Assembly: GCA_964358545.1 (NCBI GenBank)
Contig: CAYHQN010000001.1
Coordinates: 30,962-94,961, forward strand
Source: CAINVV01 sp031432175
GTDB lineage: Bacteria > Bacteroidota > Bacteroidia > Bacteroidales > Prolixibacteraceae
Length of the DNA: 64,000 bases
Direction of reading: 5' to 3'
How positions within the stretch are numbered: the first letter of the stretch is position 1; each line of letters opens with the position of its first letter. The translations under genes and the position numbers were made by a program. Shown here one piece after another: positions 52,398-61,085 of the stretch. Below the pieces are notes generated by a model. That model ran no database searches. It worked only from the letters and a program-made list of their open reading frames with translations, and was not told the origin of the DNA.

Positions 52398-52505
52398 AAG
52401 TTATGAGTTATGAGTTATGAGTTATGAGATATGAGTTATGAAAATCATCATCAAAGCGTTCTTGTTTTATCCTTTTTACTTTATCCTTTATCCTTTATCC
52501 TTTAT
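52398..52505. repeat. GAGTTAT and GGATAAAG arrays between the kinase and GH3-type genes
   Basis: GAGTTAT units at 52398-52440 are followed by CTTTATCCTTT units at about 52464-52505. The second array supplies the stop codon and last codons of the GH3-type gene, which ends at 52495. Confidence 0.65.
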
Positions 52506-54015
52506 TGTTAATGGATAAAAGTTCATCAAGGTACTCACGATTATTGGAAAGGCGGGGAACCTTGTGCTGTCCTCCAACCTTACCCTTGTCACGCAACCAA
52601 CGCAGGAAAGTACCTTTGGTCGCAACAACCACTTTCGGTTTTTCAAGCGTAACACTTTTGAACCGTTTGGCTTCGTAATCGGAGTTGAGCTCCTGCAATT
52701 TTTTGTCCAGCGCATTGGTAAATCTCTCCAGATTGTCCGGCTCCCTTTCAAATTCAATGATCCATTCATGCGAACCCTTCCTGGCTGTATCGCTCATGAA
52801 AACCGGTCCGGCGCTGTATTCGCTGACAATAGCGCCTGTTTCGTTGCAGGCTGCAAGTATGGCCCGTTCTGCATTGTCAACGATAATCTCTTCCCCAAAT
52901 GCATTGATAAACTGCTTGGTACGTCCGGTTATCCTGAGTTTGTATGGATTCTTAGAGGTGAACATCACCGTATCCCCAATCATGTACCGCCACAAACCGC
53001 CGTTGGTCGAGATGACGATGGCGTAATTGATGCCGGTTTCAACCTCCCAGATCGGTAAAGCAGGAGGTGTATCCGAGCAAATTTCAGTCATTGGAATAAA
53101 CTCGTAAAAAATGCCATAATCGAGCATGAGCAACATGTCCGGAGAGTTGGGATCATCCTGAATGGCAAAGAATCCCTCTGAGGCGTTGTAAGTTTCCATG
53201 TACTGCATCTTTTCCGATGGAATCAATTTCTTAAACTGCTCCCGATAGGGTTCAAAAGCAATACCACCATGAATAAAGACCTCCAGATTCGGCCATATCT
53301 CCAGCAAATTGGATTTTCCGGTGCATTCCAGGATGTATTTCATCAAAACCAGGTTCCAGGAGGGAACCCCGGCAAAAGAGGTAACATTTTCATGGATAGA
53401 AGTTTTGGCAATCTCTTCAATTTTCTTTTCGAACTGCTCAATCAGCGCTATCTCGGTAGGCGGTGTTCTGTGAAAGTCTGTCCAAAAAGGGAGATTCTCA
53501 ATCATGATAGCCGATAGATCACCATAAAAGCTATTGCTGTTCATGCTGTTCACCCTGTGACTACCACCCAGGGTCAAGCTCTTTCCAGATAAAACACGCG
53601 TTTCAGGGAAATTGTTGTAGTAGATCGCCAGCACATCTTTTGCTCCTTGAAAATGGCATTCATCCAGGGACTCTTTTGAAACAGGAATGAACTTGCTTTT
53701 AGCATTGGTTGTCCCGGAAGATTTGGCAAACCATTTGATCTCTCCAGGCCAAAGTATATTCTTTTTCCCTTCAATCATCTGACTGATAAAAGGTTCTATC
53801 TCTTCGTAAGTAGAAATCGGAACACGTTTCTGAAAATCCCGGATTGAGACTATCGATTCATAGTTATACTTCTTTCCCCATTCACAATTTTTTGCTGAAC
53901 CAATCAAATCAAAAAACAACTCTACCTGAATATCCCTGGCATGCTCCTTATAGAGTTCTATTTGGTAAATCCTTTTGTAATTGATCCAATTGATGATGGA
54001 GTTAACAATAGTCAT
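52495..54015 (-). CDS. GH3 auxin-responsive-promoter family protein (acyl-adenylating, amido synthetase-like)
   Basis: A 506-residue member of the GH3 family in the ANL adenylation superfamily. The phosphate loop is WFAKSSGTTNAKSKFIPVS near residues 96-114. YNASEGFFAIQDD corresponds to the second ATP motif, and WRYMIGDTVMFTSKNPYKLRITGR is the aspartate hinge region. Plant relatives join amino acids to hormone acids; the function of Bacteroidota versions is not settled. The C-terminal codons are provided by a repeat array. It is the first gene of the leftward series kinase-hut; coupling to those genes is uncertain. Confidence 0.88.
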   Translation of the reverse strand: MTIVNSIINWINYKRIYQIELYKEHARDIQVELFFDLIGSAKNCEWGKKYNYESIVSIRDFQKRVPISTYEEIEPFISQMIEGKKNILWPGEIKWFAKSSGTTNAKSKFIPVSKESLDECHFQGAKDVLAIYYNNFPETRVLSGKSLTLGGSHRVNSMNSNSFYGDLSAIMIENLPFWTDFHRTPPTEIALIEQFEKKIEEIAKTSIHENVTSFAGVPSWNLVLMKYILECTGKSNLLEIWPNLEVFIHGGIAFEPYREQFKKLIPSEKMQYMETYNASEGFFAIQDDPNSPDMLLMLDYGIFYEFIPMTEICSDTPPALPIWEVETGINYAIVISTNGGLWRYMIGDTVMFTSKNPYKLRITGRTKQFINAFGEEIIVDNAERAILAACNETGAIVSEYSAGPVFMSDTARKGSHEWIIEFEREPDNLERFTNALDKKLQELNSDYEAKRFKSVTLEKPKVVVATKGTFLRWLRDKGKVGGQHKVPRLSNNREYLDELLSINNKG

Positions 54016-54226
54016 AAAGTTTTGTCGTGGATTGTCTTAGTTAATTATGGAGGTTAAAGCTACGAATTTTCGTGCAATCCGAAGATGGGAACATTTAAAT
54101 TTTTAACTTTATTCCCTACATTCTTCTTACACAATATTATGAAACGACCATGAGAAGATCTTTCACAAATGGAAGAATTCAAATTGGGAGTTCCATCTGA
54201 CAATTAAAAAACAAAATCATTAACAG

Positions 54227-54748
54227 ATGAACATAGTCGACCTGATCCTAATCATAATACTAATTGCTGCTGCCATTCATGGGTTTGTCAAAGGCTTTTT
54301 TGCTGAGTTTGCATCAGTGGCGGCAATTATTCTGGGCGTTTTGTGTGCCATGATGTTTTCCGAGTCCCTCCGGCATTGGCTATCTACTGTTGTTTCGTGG
54401 CAACCCGGAACCGTCAAGGCTGCGGCTTTCTTTATCATCTTTATCAGTGTAGTTATCGTTGTACACCTGATTGCCAATGCCCTGGAAAAATTTGTTCGTG
54501 CCATTGCCCTCGGTTTGCTAAGCAGGATAGGTGGTGCAATTTTTGGCGTGATCAAAACCGCGTTCATATTGAGCTTCCTCATGTATGTGATTGTACGCAT
54601 CGAATCATACGATGTGACCATCATACCCAAAGAACCGAAAAGAGGATCAAAACTCTACGCGCCCATAGAGAAATTGGCACCCAATCTATTTCCATTCCTC
54701 CGGGAAGAAAAAGAGGAGGTTCAAAAGAAAATTGTGTCAATAAAATAA
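54227..54748 (+). CDS. CvpA family membrane protein
   Basis: A 173-residue inner-membrane protein with four hydrophobic helices. It matches CvpA: VDLILIIILIAAAIHGFVKGFFAEFASVAAII at the start, then a LSRIGGAIFGVIKTAFILSFLMY segment. CvpA is linked to colicin V production, biofilm and envelope homeostasis. The charged C-terminal tail ends KKIVSIK, whose codons lie inside a 27-bp palindrome shared with the convergent gene, so both proteins end with the same residues. Confidence 0.9.
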   Translation: MNIVDLILIIILIAAAIHGFVKGFFAEFASVAAIILGVLCAMMFSESLRHWLSTVVSWQPGTVKAAAFFIIFISVVIVVHLIANALEKFVRAIALGLLSRIGGAIFGVIKTAFILSFLMYVIVRIESYDVTIIPKEPKRGSKLYAPIEKLAPNLFPFLREEKEEVQKKIVSIK

Positions 54749-54782
54749 CCCGTCCCGGGTTATTTTATTGACACAATTTTCT
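54726..54782. terminator. Bidirectional terminator, perfect 27-bp palindrome spanning both stop codons
   Basis: Arms 54726-54752 and 54756-54782 are exact reverse complements around TCC. The left arm encodes KIVSIK-stop of CvpA. The right arm, read leftward, encodes the same KIVSIK-stop of the convergent amidohydrolase. The CCCG/CGGG tip with the A/T-rich lower stem fits a terminator in both directions. Confidence 0.92.
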
Positions 54783-55845
54783 CTGAGAAATCCTTCCAAA
54801 ACTTCATATGAAACTCCATGCTCTTCTCTGTGATCAGTTGCTCGTTGGGCGAATAGTCGTTGTCCGGGGTGTTGGTAAACCGACTTCCCGGTAGGTATAA
54901 AGTAGCCTGTTCGGGGTGAAACTGAACGCCAACCACCTCTTTAAAAATTTTGTGCTGAAGTCCTTCAACCACTTTGCCATCCAACGATGTTGCTATTACC
55001 ACCAGATTTTGTCCTTTTTTGCCAACTGCCTGATGGTGAGAACTCAATACATAAGGTTGCTGTTGCTCCAAACCCAAACATAGTTTGTGAAGATAGCCCT
55101 TTGCCTTGATCAGGATAGGATGAAGAAATCCCCAGGACAGATCGCTACCTGGATTCAACTGCGTATTGTAATTGCGGTGACGGTTTTTGGCATCGATAGC
55201 CAGCATCCCTTCTGCAGTTGAAATGTGGTAGATCCCGACCGGAATATCCTGTACCAGCGTCCCGCCGGCGGCAACATTCATGGTTTGCATGCCCAGACAG
55301 AATCCCCGGACAATCAGATTCGGCTTTTGAAGCAACAACGGTTTAAAACCTGGATTGCGGCTGCCCCCAATCAGATGAAAGAAGAGAGAAGTCTCCATAA
55401 GGTGACGGTTGGGGTCCGTTACCTCTGTCAGCAGGTGCTGCTTTTCACCATATATGGAAGGCTGGATATCCGGTCCGCCAAAGAAAAGGATGGCATCAGC
55501 ATCCTTAACAATCTCCTTAAACGCTGGCGTACAGGCATTTTCCTGATAGATATTTTGCGTATTCAGCGCTCCGCTGATTTTCATCAGCGTATAATGTGCA
55601 ATGTTGTGCTCCTTCAGGTATTTCTCAGACTGGGAATAGTCTGACACCTCTTTTTCGTGGTAAACACCCACCATCTCCATGTCAGGAATATCGATGACCC
55701 TTTGCTTGATCAGCTCCAGCATATTCTCAATATTTCCAACCGTTGGGTGTAGCAAAAAGAGCTTGTGCTGAGCAAAAGCTGACAGGATTAAAAATTGCAG
55801 AAGCAGCAAGAACAGGGCTTTCCGAAGGATTTGAAAATTTTTCAT
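54760..55845 (-). CDS. Secreted class I glutamine amidotransferase-like (peptidase C26) hydrolase
   Basis: A 361-residue protein with a signal peptide ending LSAFAQ. It has the C26/gamma-glutamyl-GABA hydrolase pattern: DADAILFFGGPDIQPSIYGE, nucleophile cysteine in VRGFCLGMQTMNVAAGG, VLSSHHQAV and the catalytic histidine-glutamate pair in VGVQFHPEQ. Such enzymes hydrolyse gamma-glutamyl amides; a periplasmic location would suit gamma-glutamyl peptides, including murein-derived ones, but this is inference. The last six residues KIVSIK coincide with those of the convergent CvpA. Confidence 0.85.
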   Translation of the reverse strand: MKNFQILRKALFLLLLQFLILSAFAQHKLFLLHPTVGNIENMLELIKQRVIDIPDMEMVGVYHEKEVSDYSQSEKYLKEHNIAHYTLMKISGALNTQNIYQENACTPAFKEIVKDADAILFFGGPDIQPSIYGEKQHLLTEVTDPNRHLMETSLFFHLIGGSRNPGFKPLLLQKPNLIVRGFCLGMQTMNVAAGGTLVQDIPVGIYHISTAEGMLAIDAKNRHRNYNTQLNPGSDLSWGFLHPILIKAKGYLHKLCLGLEQQQPYVLSSHHQAVGKKGQNLVVIATSLDGKVVEGLQHKIFKEVVGVQFHPEQATLYLPGSRFTNTPDNDYSPNEQLITEKSMEFHMKFWKDFSEKIVSIK

Positions 55846-55883
55846 TGCAGACTATTTAATCAATATTTGTGCCTATTAAATTA

Positions 55884-56010
55884 TTACACAGAGAAACACC
55901 AGGAGGTAACACAGAGTTGCACAGAGAAAATTTATTATTCCCAGTTCGAAGGTATATTTATTTATTCTATTCTCTGTGCAGCTCTGTGCTCCTCTGTGAA
56001 ACTCTGTGTA
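55884..56010. repeat. ACACAGAG inverted repeat, copy 3
   Basis: TTACACAGAGAAACACCAGG and AACACAGAGTTGCACAGAG pair with CTCTGTGCAGCTCTGTGCTC and CTCTGTGAAACTCTGTGTA. About 45 bp lie between the arms. The 362-bp gap to tyrS contains this repeat and the tyrS promoter; nothing else is seen. Confidence 0.85.
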
Positions 56011-56096
56011 GCATTTCAAATGTGCCACTTTTCATCCAAAGATCGGAAAACTTCGCCTGATTATCAATTCAATTTTCACCGGCCGGAATAATGCGT

Positions 56097-56104
56097 TATT
56101 TTTG
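56097..56104 (+). promoter_or_regulatory. Promoter -7 element of tyrS
   Basis: TATTTTTG is an exact TAnnTTTG match 104 bp before the tyrS start codon. An imperfect -33 (ATTTTC) lies about 22 bp upstream. The long leader could allow regulation, but I see no T-box-like structure. Confidence 0.45.
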
Positions 56105-56207
56105 CAACAAAAATTTCTCATGAAATAGCCATAAGAAAATGTTCATACCAACAGAAAATGAATATCTGGGTATTCCATGTGGCAATTAAAAAACAAATTA
56201 TTCACAC

Positions 56208-57500
56208 ATGAACTTTGTAGAAGAACTTTCCTGGAGAGGCATGATCCACGACAAAATGCCCGGTTTGGACGAACAACTTGCCAAAGAGCTGACCACTGCC
56301 TATGTTGGCATTGATCCGACTGCAGATTCCCTGCACATCGGTCACCTGGTTGGTGTGATGATGCTGAAGCATTTTCAGGTTGCCGGTCACAAACCAATTG
56401 TTTTGGTTGGAGGGGCCACGGGAATGATCGGTGACCCTTCCGGGAAGTCCCAGGAGCGAAATCTGCTCGATGTGCCTACCCTGAGACACAATCAGGAGTG
56501 CCTGAAACAGCAATTGGCCAAATTTCTCGACTTCGAGTCTAAGGCCCCCAACGCCGCGGAGATGGTCAACAACTACGACTGGATGAGCACTTTCACTTTT
56601 CTGGATTTCATTCGGGATATTGGAAAGCATCTCACAGTCAACTATATGATGGCAAAAGATTCTGTCAAAAAACGTCTTGATTCAGATAGTGGATCAGGAA
56701 TGTCTTTTACCGAATTCACCTACCAACTGGTTCAGGGAACTGATTTTTTGCACCTCTACGAACATAAAAACTGCAAACTGCAAATGGGTGGTTCAGATCA
56801 GTGGGGAAATATCACGACCGGGACTGAGCTGATTCGACGAAAACTTGGAGGCGAAGCCTTTGCTTTGACCTGTCCATTGATCAAAAAGGCCGATGGCGCC
56901 AAGTTCGGAAAGACCGAATCGGGCAATGTCTGGCTAGACCCGGCCCGCACATCCCCTTATAAATTTTACCAGTTCTGGCTTAACACCTCTGATGAGGACG
57001 CCCGGAAATACATCAAAATATTTACGCTCTTGTCGAAAGATGCTGTAGAATCATTGGTCAAAGAACATCTTGAGGCACCCCATCTGCGCCTGCTGCAAAA
57101 GTGTCTGGCCAAGGAGGTAACCTGCATGGTACACTCGGCGGAGGCTTACAACACAGCCGTGGAAGCCTCTGAGATACTATTTGGGAAAGGGACGGAAGAG
57201 AGTTTGCGAAAGCTTGATGAAGATACACTGCTCTCTATTTTCGAAGGGGTACCACAGTTCAATGTTTCTCACGAAGAATTGGAGAAAGGGATCAATGTCA
57301 TTGACCTCCTTGCCGAAAAAAACGAAGTCTTTCCTTCCAAGGGAGAAGCGAGACGCACCATTGCCGGTGGAGGAGTCTCCATCAACAAGATCAAGTTGGA
57401 ATCTGCGGATTTACAAATAGATGCGAAACAGTTGATTAGCGGGAAATACCTGCTGGTACAAAAGGGGAAGAAGAACTACTTCCTGTTAATTGCAGTATAA
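56208..57500 (+). CDS. tyrS: Tyrosyl-tRNA synthetase
   Basis: A 430-residue class I synthetase that charges tRNA-Tyr. The HIGH motif is HIGHLVGVMM near residue 45, the tyrosine-binding region is YVGIDPTADSL, the KMSKS equivalent is KFGKTESGNVW, and GGSDQWGNITTGTELIR is characteristic of TyrRS. Residues about 360-430 form the S4 RNA-binding domain (PSKGEARRTIAGGGVSINK). Length is standard. The thioesterase gene follows 11 bp later and is probably cotranscribed. Confidence 0.97.
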   Translation: MNFVEELSWRGMIHDKMPGLDEQLAKELTTAYVGIDPTADSLHIGHLVGVMMLKHFQVAGHKPIVLVGGATGMIGDPSGKSQERNLLDVPTLRHNQECLKQQLAKFLDFESKAPNAAEMVNNYDWMSTFTFLDFIRDIGKHLTVNYMMAKDSVKKRLDSDSGSGMSFTEFTYQLVQGTDFLHLYEHKNCKLQMGGSDQWGNITTGTELIRRKLGGEAFALTCPLIKKADGAKFGKTESGNVWLDPARTSPYKFYQFWLNTSDEDARKYIKIFTLLSKDAVESLVKEHLEAPHLRLLQKCLAKEVTCMVHSAEAYNTAVEASEILFGKGTEESLRKLDEDTLLSIFEGVPQFNVSHEELEKGINVIDLLAEKNEVFPSKGEARRTIAGGGVSINKIKLESADLQIDAKQLISGKYLLVQKGKKNYFLLIAV

Positions 57501-57511
57501 AAAAACAACCC

Positions 57512-57928
57512 ATGAATGTTAATCCTGAATCTGTTGCTCCTTATGAACTCGAATTCTCCGTTCGCGATTATGAATGTGATCTGCAGGGGATCGTCAACAA
57601 TGCGGTTTACCAGAACTATTACGAACATGCCCGGCATCAGTTCCTGCTAGGCAAGAAGGTAGATTTCGCAAAACTGCATACCGAGGGGATTGATTTAATT
57701 GTATCAAGGATTGAAATTGACTATAAATATCCTCTCCGGAGCGGAGATACCTTCAAAGTAACTGTTACCACCAGAAAAGAGGGGCATCTCAGGCTGATAT
57801 TTGAACAGAATATTTTTAAACTTCCGGAAAACAAGTTGGTATCACACGCCAAAGTGACAGGTGTTGGACTGAACAAGGGCAGACCAGTGAAGCTGGAAGC
57901 TATTCCCAGGTTCGAAGAGTTGCTCTAG
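57512..57928 (+). CDS. Acyl-CoA thioesterase (4HBT hotdog fold)
   Basis: A 138-residue hotdog-fold thioesterase. The motif VRDYECDLQGIVNNAVYQNYYEHARHQFL contains the catalytic aspartate position of the 4-hydroxybenzoyl-CoA thioesterase family (D-x-x-G-x-V-x-N-x-x-Y). It probably hydrolyses acyl-CoA or acyl-ACP; the substrate is not predictable. It follows tyrS directly. Confidence 0.9.
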   Translation: MNVNPESVAPYELEFSVRDYECDLQGIVNNAVYQNYYEHARHQFLLGKKVDFAKLHTEGIDLIVSRIEIDYKYPLRSGDTFKVTVTTRKEGHLRLIFEQNIFKLPENKLVSHAKVTGVGLNKGRPVKLEAIPRFEELL

Positions 57929-57936
57929 AATAAAAG

Positions 57937-58120
57937 TTACACAGAGGAACACCAGGAGAAGCACAGAGTTGCACAGAGAAAAAAGTGATGATGTGCTGAT
58001 TTGTTGACTTGCTGATTTCATGTATACTACCATTATTATCATCAAATAATACAAGTTCTGACTTGATCTAATTTTTTTTACTCTGTGTAACTCTGTGCTT
58101 CTCTGTGCAACTCTGTGTAA
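57937..58120. repeat. ACACAGAG inverted repeat, copy 4
   Basis: The left arm TTACACAGAGGAACACCAGG is followed by GCACAGAGTTGCACAGAG at 57962-57979. The right arm CTCTGTGTAACTCTGTGCTT with CTCTGTGCAACTCTGTGTAA ends at 58120. About 95 bp of unique AT-rich sequence separate the arms. It fills most of the 309-bp gap before the DUF1080 gene; short AAAATCGAAAATCG repeats follow at 58150-58172. Confidence 0.8.
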
Positions 58121-58237
58121 TATTTTAAACAGACACTAATCAACTCTCGCTCCAAAATCGAAAATCGAAAATTATTTTCTTTACCTTTGGACTGATGTTC
58201 AATTAACACTATAACTATAATTTAAAAACCAGATCCC

Positions 58238-59254
58238 ATGTTACGAAAAATCAGTCTGATCGGGGCATTGATGCTGCTGCTTTCAATCCCCAATGTATCG
58301 AAAGCCATCGACTCAGTTAAACCATTTTTGGGCCGTTGGGCGCTCTTCCTTCCCGGTGGCGCCGGCTGGCTGGAAGTAAAACAAATGGACGGTTATCCGG
58401 ATGCCAGCTTGCTCTGGTATGGAGGAAGTGTAGAACCTGTCACCAGCGTCTACATGGAAGGACAAACGCTTGTCGTTACCCGCACACGCAACATTGTCCG
58501 GACCACTGATGCCGCAGGTGCAGCAACCCGCAACCACATTGTCAACACACAATTTCGCTTCAGCTTTTTTGCCGACCAGCTTGTAGGGGAAGAAATTTCC
58601 CCCGAAAAGGATGGCAGCTCAACCACCATGCGTTTTACCGGAAAGAAAATCCCTGATGTGCCCGCCGCTCCCGACCTTTCCAAATTGGTATATGGTAAGC
58701 CAGTCAAACTGCTCAACGGGAAAGACCTTACCGGCTGGAAATTATTGGAAGCGAACAAAGTAAGCGGTTGGTCCATCGTGGATGGTGTGCTTGTGAATGA
58801 TCCTGCCCAAAAGGAGGGACAGCCTCACATCCAATATGGCAACCTTTGTACAGTCGATAAATATGAAGATTTCAACCTGAAACTTCAGGTCAATGTTCCG
58901 GCCGGCAGTAACAGTGGTGTCTACCTGCGTGGTATATATGAAATTCAGGTGGTCGACAGTTATGGAAAACAACTGGATCCGCACAACATGGGGGCGCTTT
59001 ACAGCAGGATCACCCCATCAGAATCTGCAGAAAAACCTGCAGGAACCTGGCAGGATATGGATATTACCCTTTGTGACAGGCATGTAACCGTGATCCTGAA
59101 CGGCAAGACCATCATCAACAACCAGCCGGTACTAGGCTGTACGGGTGGGGCCATCACGCCAGATGAATTTATCCCCGGACCACTTTACCTGCAGGGTGAT
59201 CATGGGAAGGTTTTATACCGCAACATAGAGATCAAGCCAATATTAAAAAAATAA
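58238..59254 (+). CDS. Secreted DUF1080 (3-keto-disaccharide hydrolase, LamG-like) protein
   Basis: A 338-residue protein with a signal peptide ending SKAI. Residues about 25-140 form a small beta domain (FLGRWALFLPGGAGWLEV). Residues about 150-338 are DUF1080: VKLLNGKDLTGWKL, WSIVDGVLVND, YEDFNLKLQVNVPAGSNSGVYLRG, YEIQVVDSYG and LYLQGDHGKVLYRNIEI. Members hydrolyse 3-keto-glycosides or bind glycans. A terminator at 59276-59316 follows. The partner dehydrogenase that makes 3-keto sugars is not in the window. Confidence 0.9.
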   Translation: MLRKISLIGALMLLLSIPNVSKAIDSVKPFLGRWALFLPGGAGWLEVKQMDGYPDASLLWYGGSVEPVTSVYMEGQTLVVTRTRNIVRTTDAAGAATRNHIVNTQFRFSFFADQLVGEEISPEKDGSSTTMRFTGKKIPDVPAAPDLSKLVYGKPVKLLNGKDLTGWKLLEANKVSGWSIVDGVLVNDPAQKEGQPHIQYGNLCTVDKYEDFNLKLQVNVPAGSNSGVYLRGIYEIQVVDSYGKQLDPHNMGALYSRITPSESAEKPAGTWQDMDITLCDRHVTVILNGKTIINNQPVLGCTGGAITPDEFIPGPLYLQGDHGKVLYRNIEIKPILKK

Positions 59255-59275
59255 CATCTGTTTCCTCAATTTAGA

Positions 59276-59316
59276 AGAAGCCGTCTCAAAAGCAAAATGA
59301 GACGGCTTCTTTAATA
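59276..59316 (+). terminator. Rho-independent terminator after the DUF1080 gene
   Basis: AGAAGCCGTCTCA (59276-59288) pairs perfectly with TGAGACGGCTTCT (59298-59310) over a short A-rich loop, followed by T and A residues. Confidence 0.9.
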
Positions 59317-59367
59317 AATATCGCTTCATTAAATTACCTTCGCAATAATCAAAAAGTAACATCTAAA

Positions 59368-60225
59368 ATGAGAGCAATTTCTCTATTGTTAGTCGGGGCA
59401 ATCCTTTCTCTGACCCAGGTTTCTCCCGTTTCCGGAAAGAGCAAACAAAGAAACCCTTTCAACATCATGACCTACAATATCCGGATGAACACGCCTGATG
59501 ATGGCGTGAATGCCTGGCCTTTACGAAAAGACAAAGTAGCGGGATTGATCAAATTTCACCAGACTGATCTCTTTGGTGTTCAAGAGGCTCTTTTGGTGCA
59601 GATGAACGACCTTAAAGCCAGTTTGCCAGAATTCGATTCTTATGGAGTTGGCCGGGATGACGGGAAGGAGGCAGGCGAATTTATGACCATTTTCTTCCGG
59701 AAATCCCGTTTTGAAAAATTGGATGCCGGCACCTTCTGGCTCAGCCCTTCCCCCGATAAACCAGGTTTGGGCTGGGATGCCGCGTGCAACAGGACCTGCA
59801 CCTGGGTCAAATTCAAGGACAAATCAACAGGAAAGAAATTCTACCTGTTCAATACCCATTTCGACCACCGCGGGAAGATTGCCCGGGAAGAATCGGCCAA
59901 ACTGATACTGAAATTCATGGGCGAGATCAACAAGGATAATTTGCCGATGCTCCTTACCGGTGATTTCAACTCAACCAAAGAGGCAACTCCCATTCAGACC
60001 CTACTGAAAGTCCTGTTTGATACACGCGACAAGTGTCAGACACCACCATATGGCCCGCTCCATACCAGTGGAGGTTTTGCAGTGAAGGAGCCTCAACATA
60101 CCATCGATTACATTTTCATCAACCAGAAAGTGAATGTCATTCGCCATGGTGTGTTGTCAGACTCTTCCGGATTGTATTATCCTTCAGATCATCTGCCTGT
60201 TTTAGCGGAGGTGGAAGTACTTTAG
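59368..60225 (+). CDS. Secreted endonuclease/exonuclease/phosphatase (EEP) family hydrolase
   Basis: A 285-residue protein with a signal peptide ending SPVSG. EEP motifs are complete: MTYNIRMNTPDDG, LFGVQEAL (metal glutamate), FNTHFDHRGKIAREESAKLI, LTGDFNSTKE, DYIFI and SDHLPVLAEVEV with the catalytic histidine. Relatives cleave phosphodiesters, sugar phosphates or lipid phosphates outside the cell; the exact substrate is open. A terminator at 60325-60358 follows. Confidence 0.92.
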   Translation: MRAISLLLVGAILSLTQVSPVSGKSKQRNPFNIMTYNIRMNTPDDGVNAWPLRKDKVAGLIKFHQTDLFGVQEALLVQMNDLKASLPEFDSYGVGRDDGKEAGEFMTIFFRKSRFEKLDAGTFWLSPSPDKPGLGWDAACNRTCTWVKFKDKSTGKKFYLFNTHFDHRGKIAREESAKLILKFMGEINKDNLPMLLTGDFNSTKEATPIQTLLKVLFDTRDKCQTPPYGPLHTSGGFAVKEPQHTIDYIFINQKVNVIRHGVLSDSSGLYYPSDHLPVLAEVEVL

Positions 60226-60324
60226 CCTTCAAAGATTTAGAAATCAGTATCCAATCATCCATGATGATAATGTGAACCGGAATTGGAAGTGTCGAGAAAT
60301 GAACATACAGGATTACAAACAATT

Positions 60325-60358
60325 GCCCCTTGATCGGAAGATTGAGGGGCTGTTTTTT
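60325..60358 (+). terminator. Rho-independent terminator after the EEP hydrolase gene
   Basis: GCCCCTTGATC pairs with GATTGAGGGGC (one mismatch) over GGAA, followed by TGTTTTTT. Confidence 0.8.
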
Positions 60359-60386
60359 GCACCTGTGATACCAATTACAAATGAGT

Positions 60387-61085
60387 TTATGTTTGGAAAA
60401 GATAGATCGTTGCAGGGACAAAATTGATAAAAATGTGAACAAGCAGACCAATCAGAAAGCCATTTCTATAGCTCAACCGTACATAGGACAAAACAAATCC
60501 CATACCCAGTTGAGGGATGACCAGGAATGGAACAATCAAATACTGGGATGCCTTCACAAGTTCAAAGTTCCCTATGTGAACCAACCCGAAAGCAAGCGCG
60601 GAGAACCAGACTACAAACCGAAAATACCTGACCCAAATGTCAAAGATCTTTTTCTCATACTTCGGAACATAGCGGGAAGAGATAAAATACACTGGGATGG
60701 AGACAATAATTACCGGCAGATAAGGAATAAAATAATGGATGATTACTCCAATCAAAATGGCAAATAGTATGCTGAAGTATTTAATCTTAAACATCAATGG
60801 CAACCTGAAAATTAATTCCTCAATAACCGGAGCCATAAAGGCAATCAGCACAAAAATACCCCAACTGCCGATTTTCATTGATTTAAAAATTTCTTCCAAT
60901 CTATCTTCCGGAAGAGTAAAAAATAATTCCAGGAACAAATGAATTAATCCATTAAGGAGGGTAAAAACAATATAAGTAATCAGAAAGACCTTAAAGGCCG
61001 TCTTAAATACATTGGTCTCCTTCAATTCGAGAGCGTTGTATCGGGGGTTCTTAAGAAACGTGTAAAAATTGGTTATTCCCAACAT
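60387..61085 (-). CDS. CPBP-family intramembrane glutamic endopeptidase
   Basis: A 232-residue polytopic membrane protein with about six helices. The CPBP/ABI signature is present: motif 1 EELIFRLP with the paired glutamates and arginine, motif 2 LAFGLVHIGNF with the catalytic histidine, and a final conserved N/P-rich helix FINFVPATIYLF. In Gram-positive bacteria such proteases often sit beside bacteriocin genes as immunity or processing factors. Here two double-glycine-leader peptide genes lie about 1 kb upstream on the same strand, so a similar role is possible but unproven. Confidence 0.85.
   Translation of the reverse strand: MLGITNFYTFLKNPRYNALELKETNVFKTAFKVFLITYIVFTLLNGLIHLFLELFFTLPEDRLEEIFKSMKIGSWGIFVLIAFMAPVIEELIFRLPLMFKIKYFSILFAILIGVIIHYFIPYLPVIIVSIPVYFISSRYVPKYEKKIFDIWVRYFRFVVWFSALAFGLVHIGNFELVKASQYLIVPFLVIPQLGMGFVLSYVRLSYRNGFLIGLLVHIFINFVPATIYLFQT

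Noticed and set aside
56010..56207. T-box riboswitch upstream of tyrS
   Set aside because: No T-box consensus or specifier hairpin was seen, and T-boxes are not expected in this phylum.
45182..58120. ACACAGAG repeats considered as a CRISPR array
   Set aside because: The copies are kilobases apart and are inverted repeats, not regularly spaced direct repeats with spacers; no cas genes are present.
60381..60767. 128-codon plus-strand frame
   Set aside because: Antisense to the CPBP protease gene and rich in residues typical of reversed membrane-protein codons.
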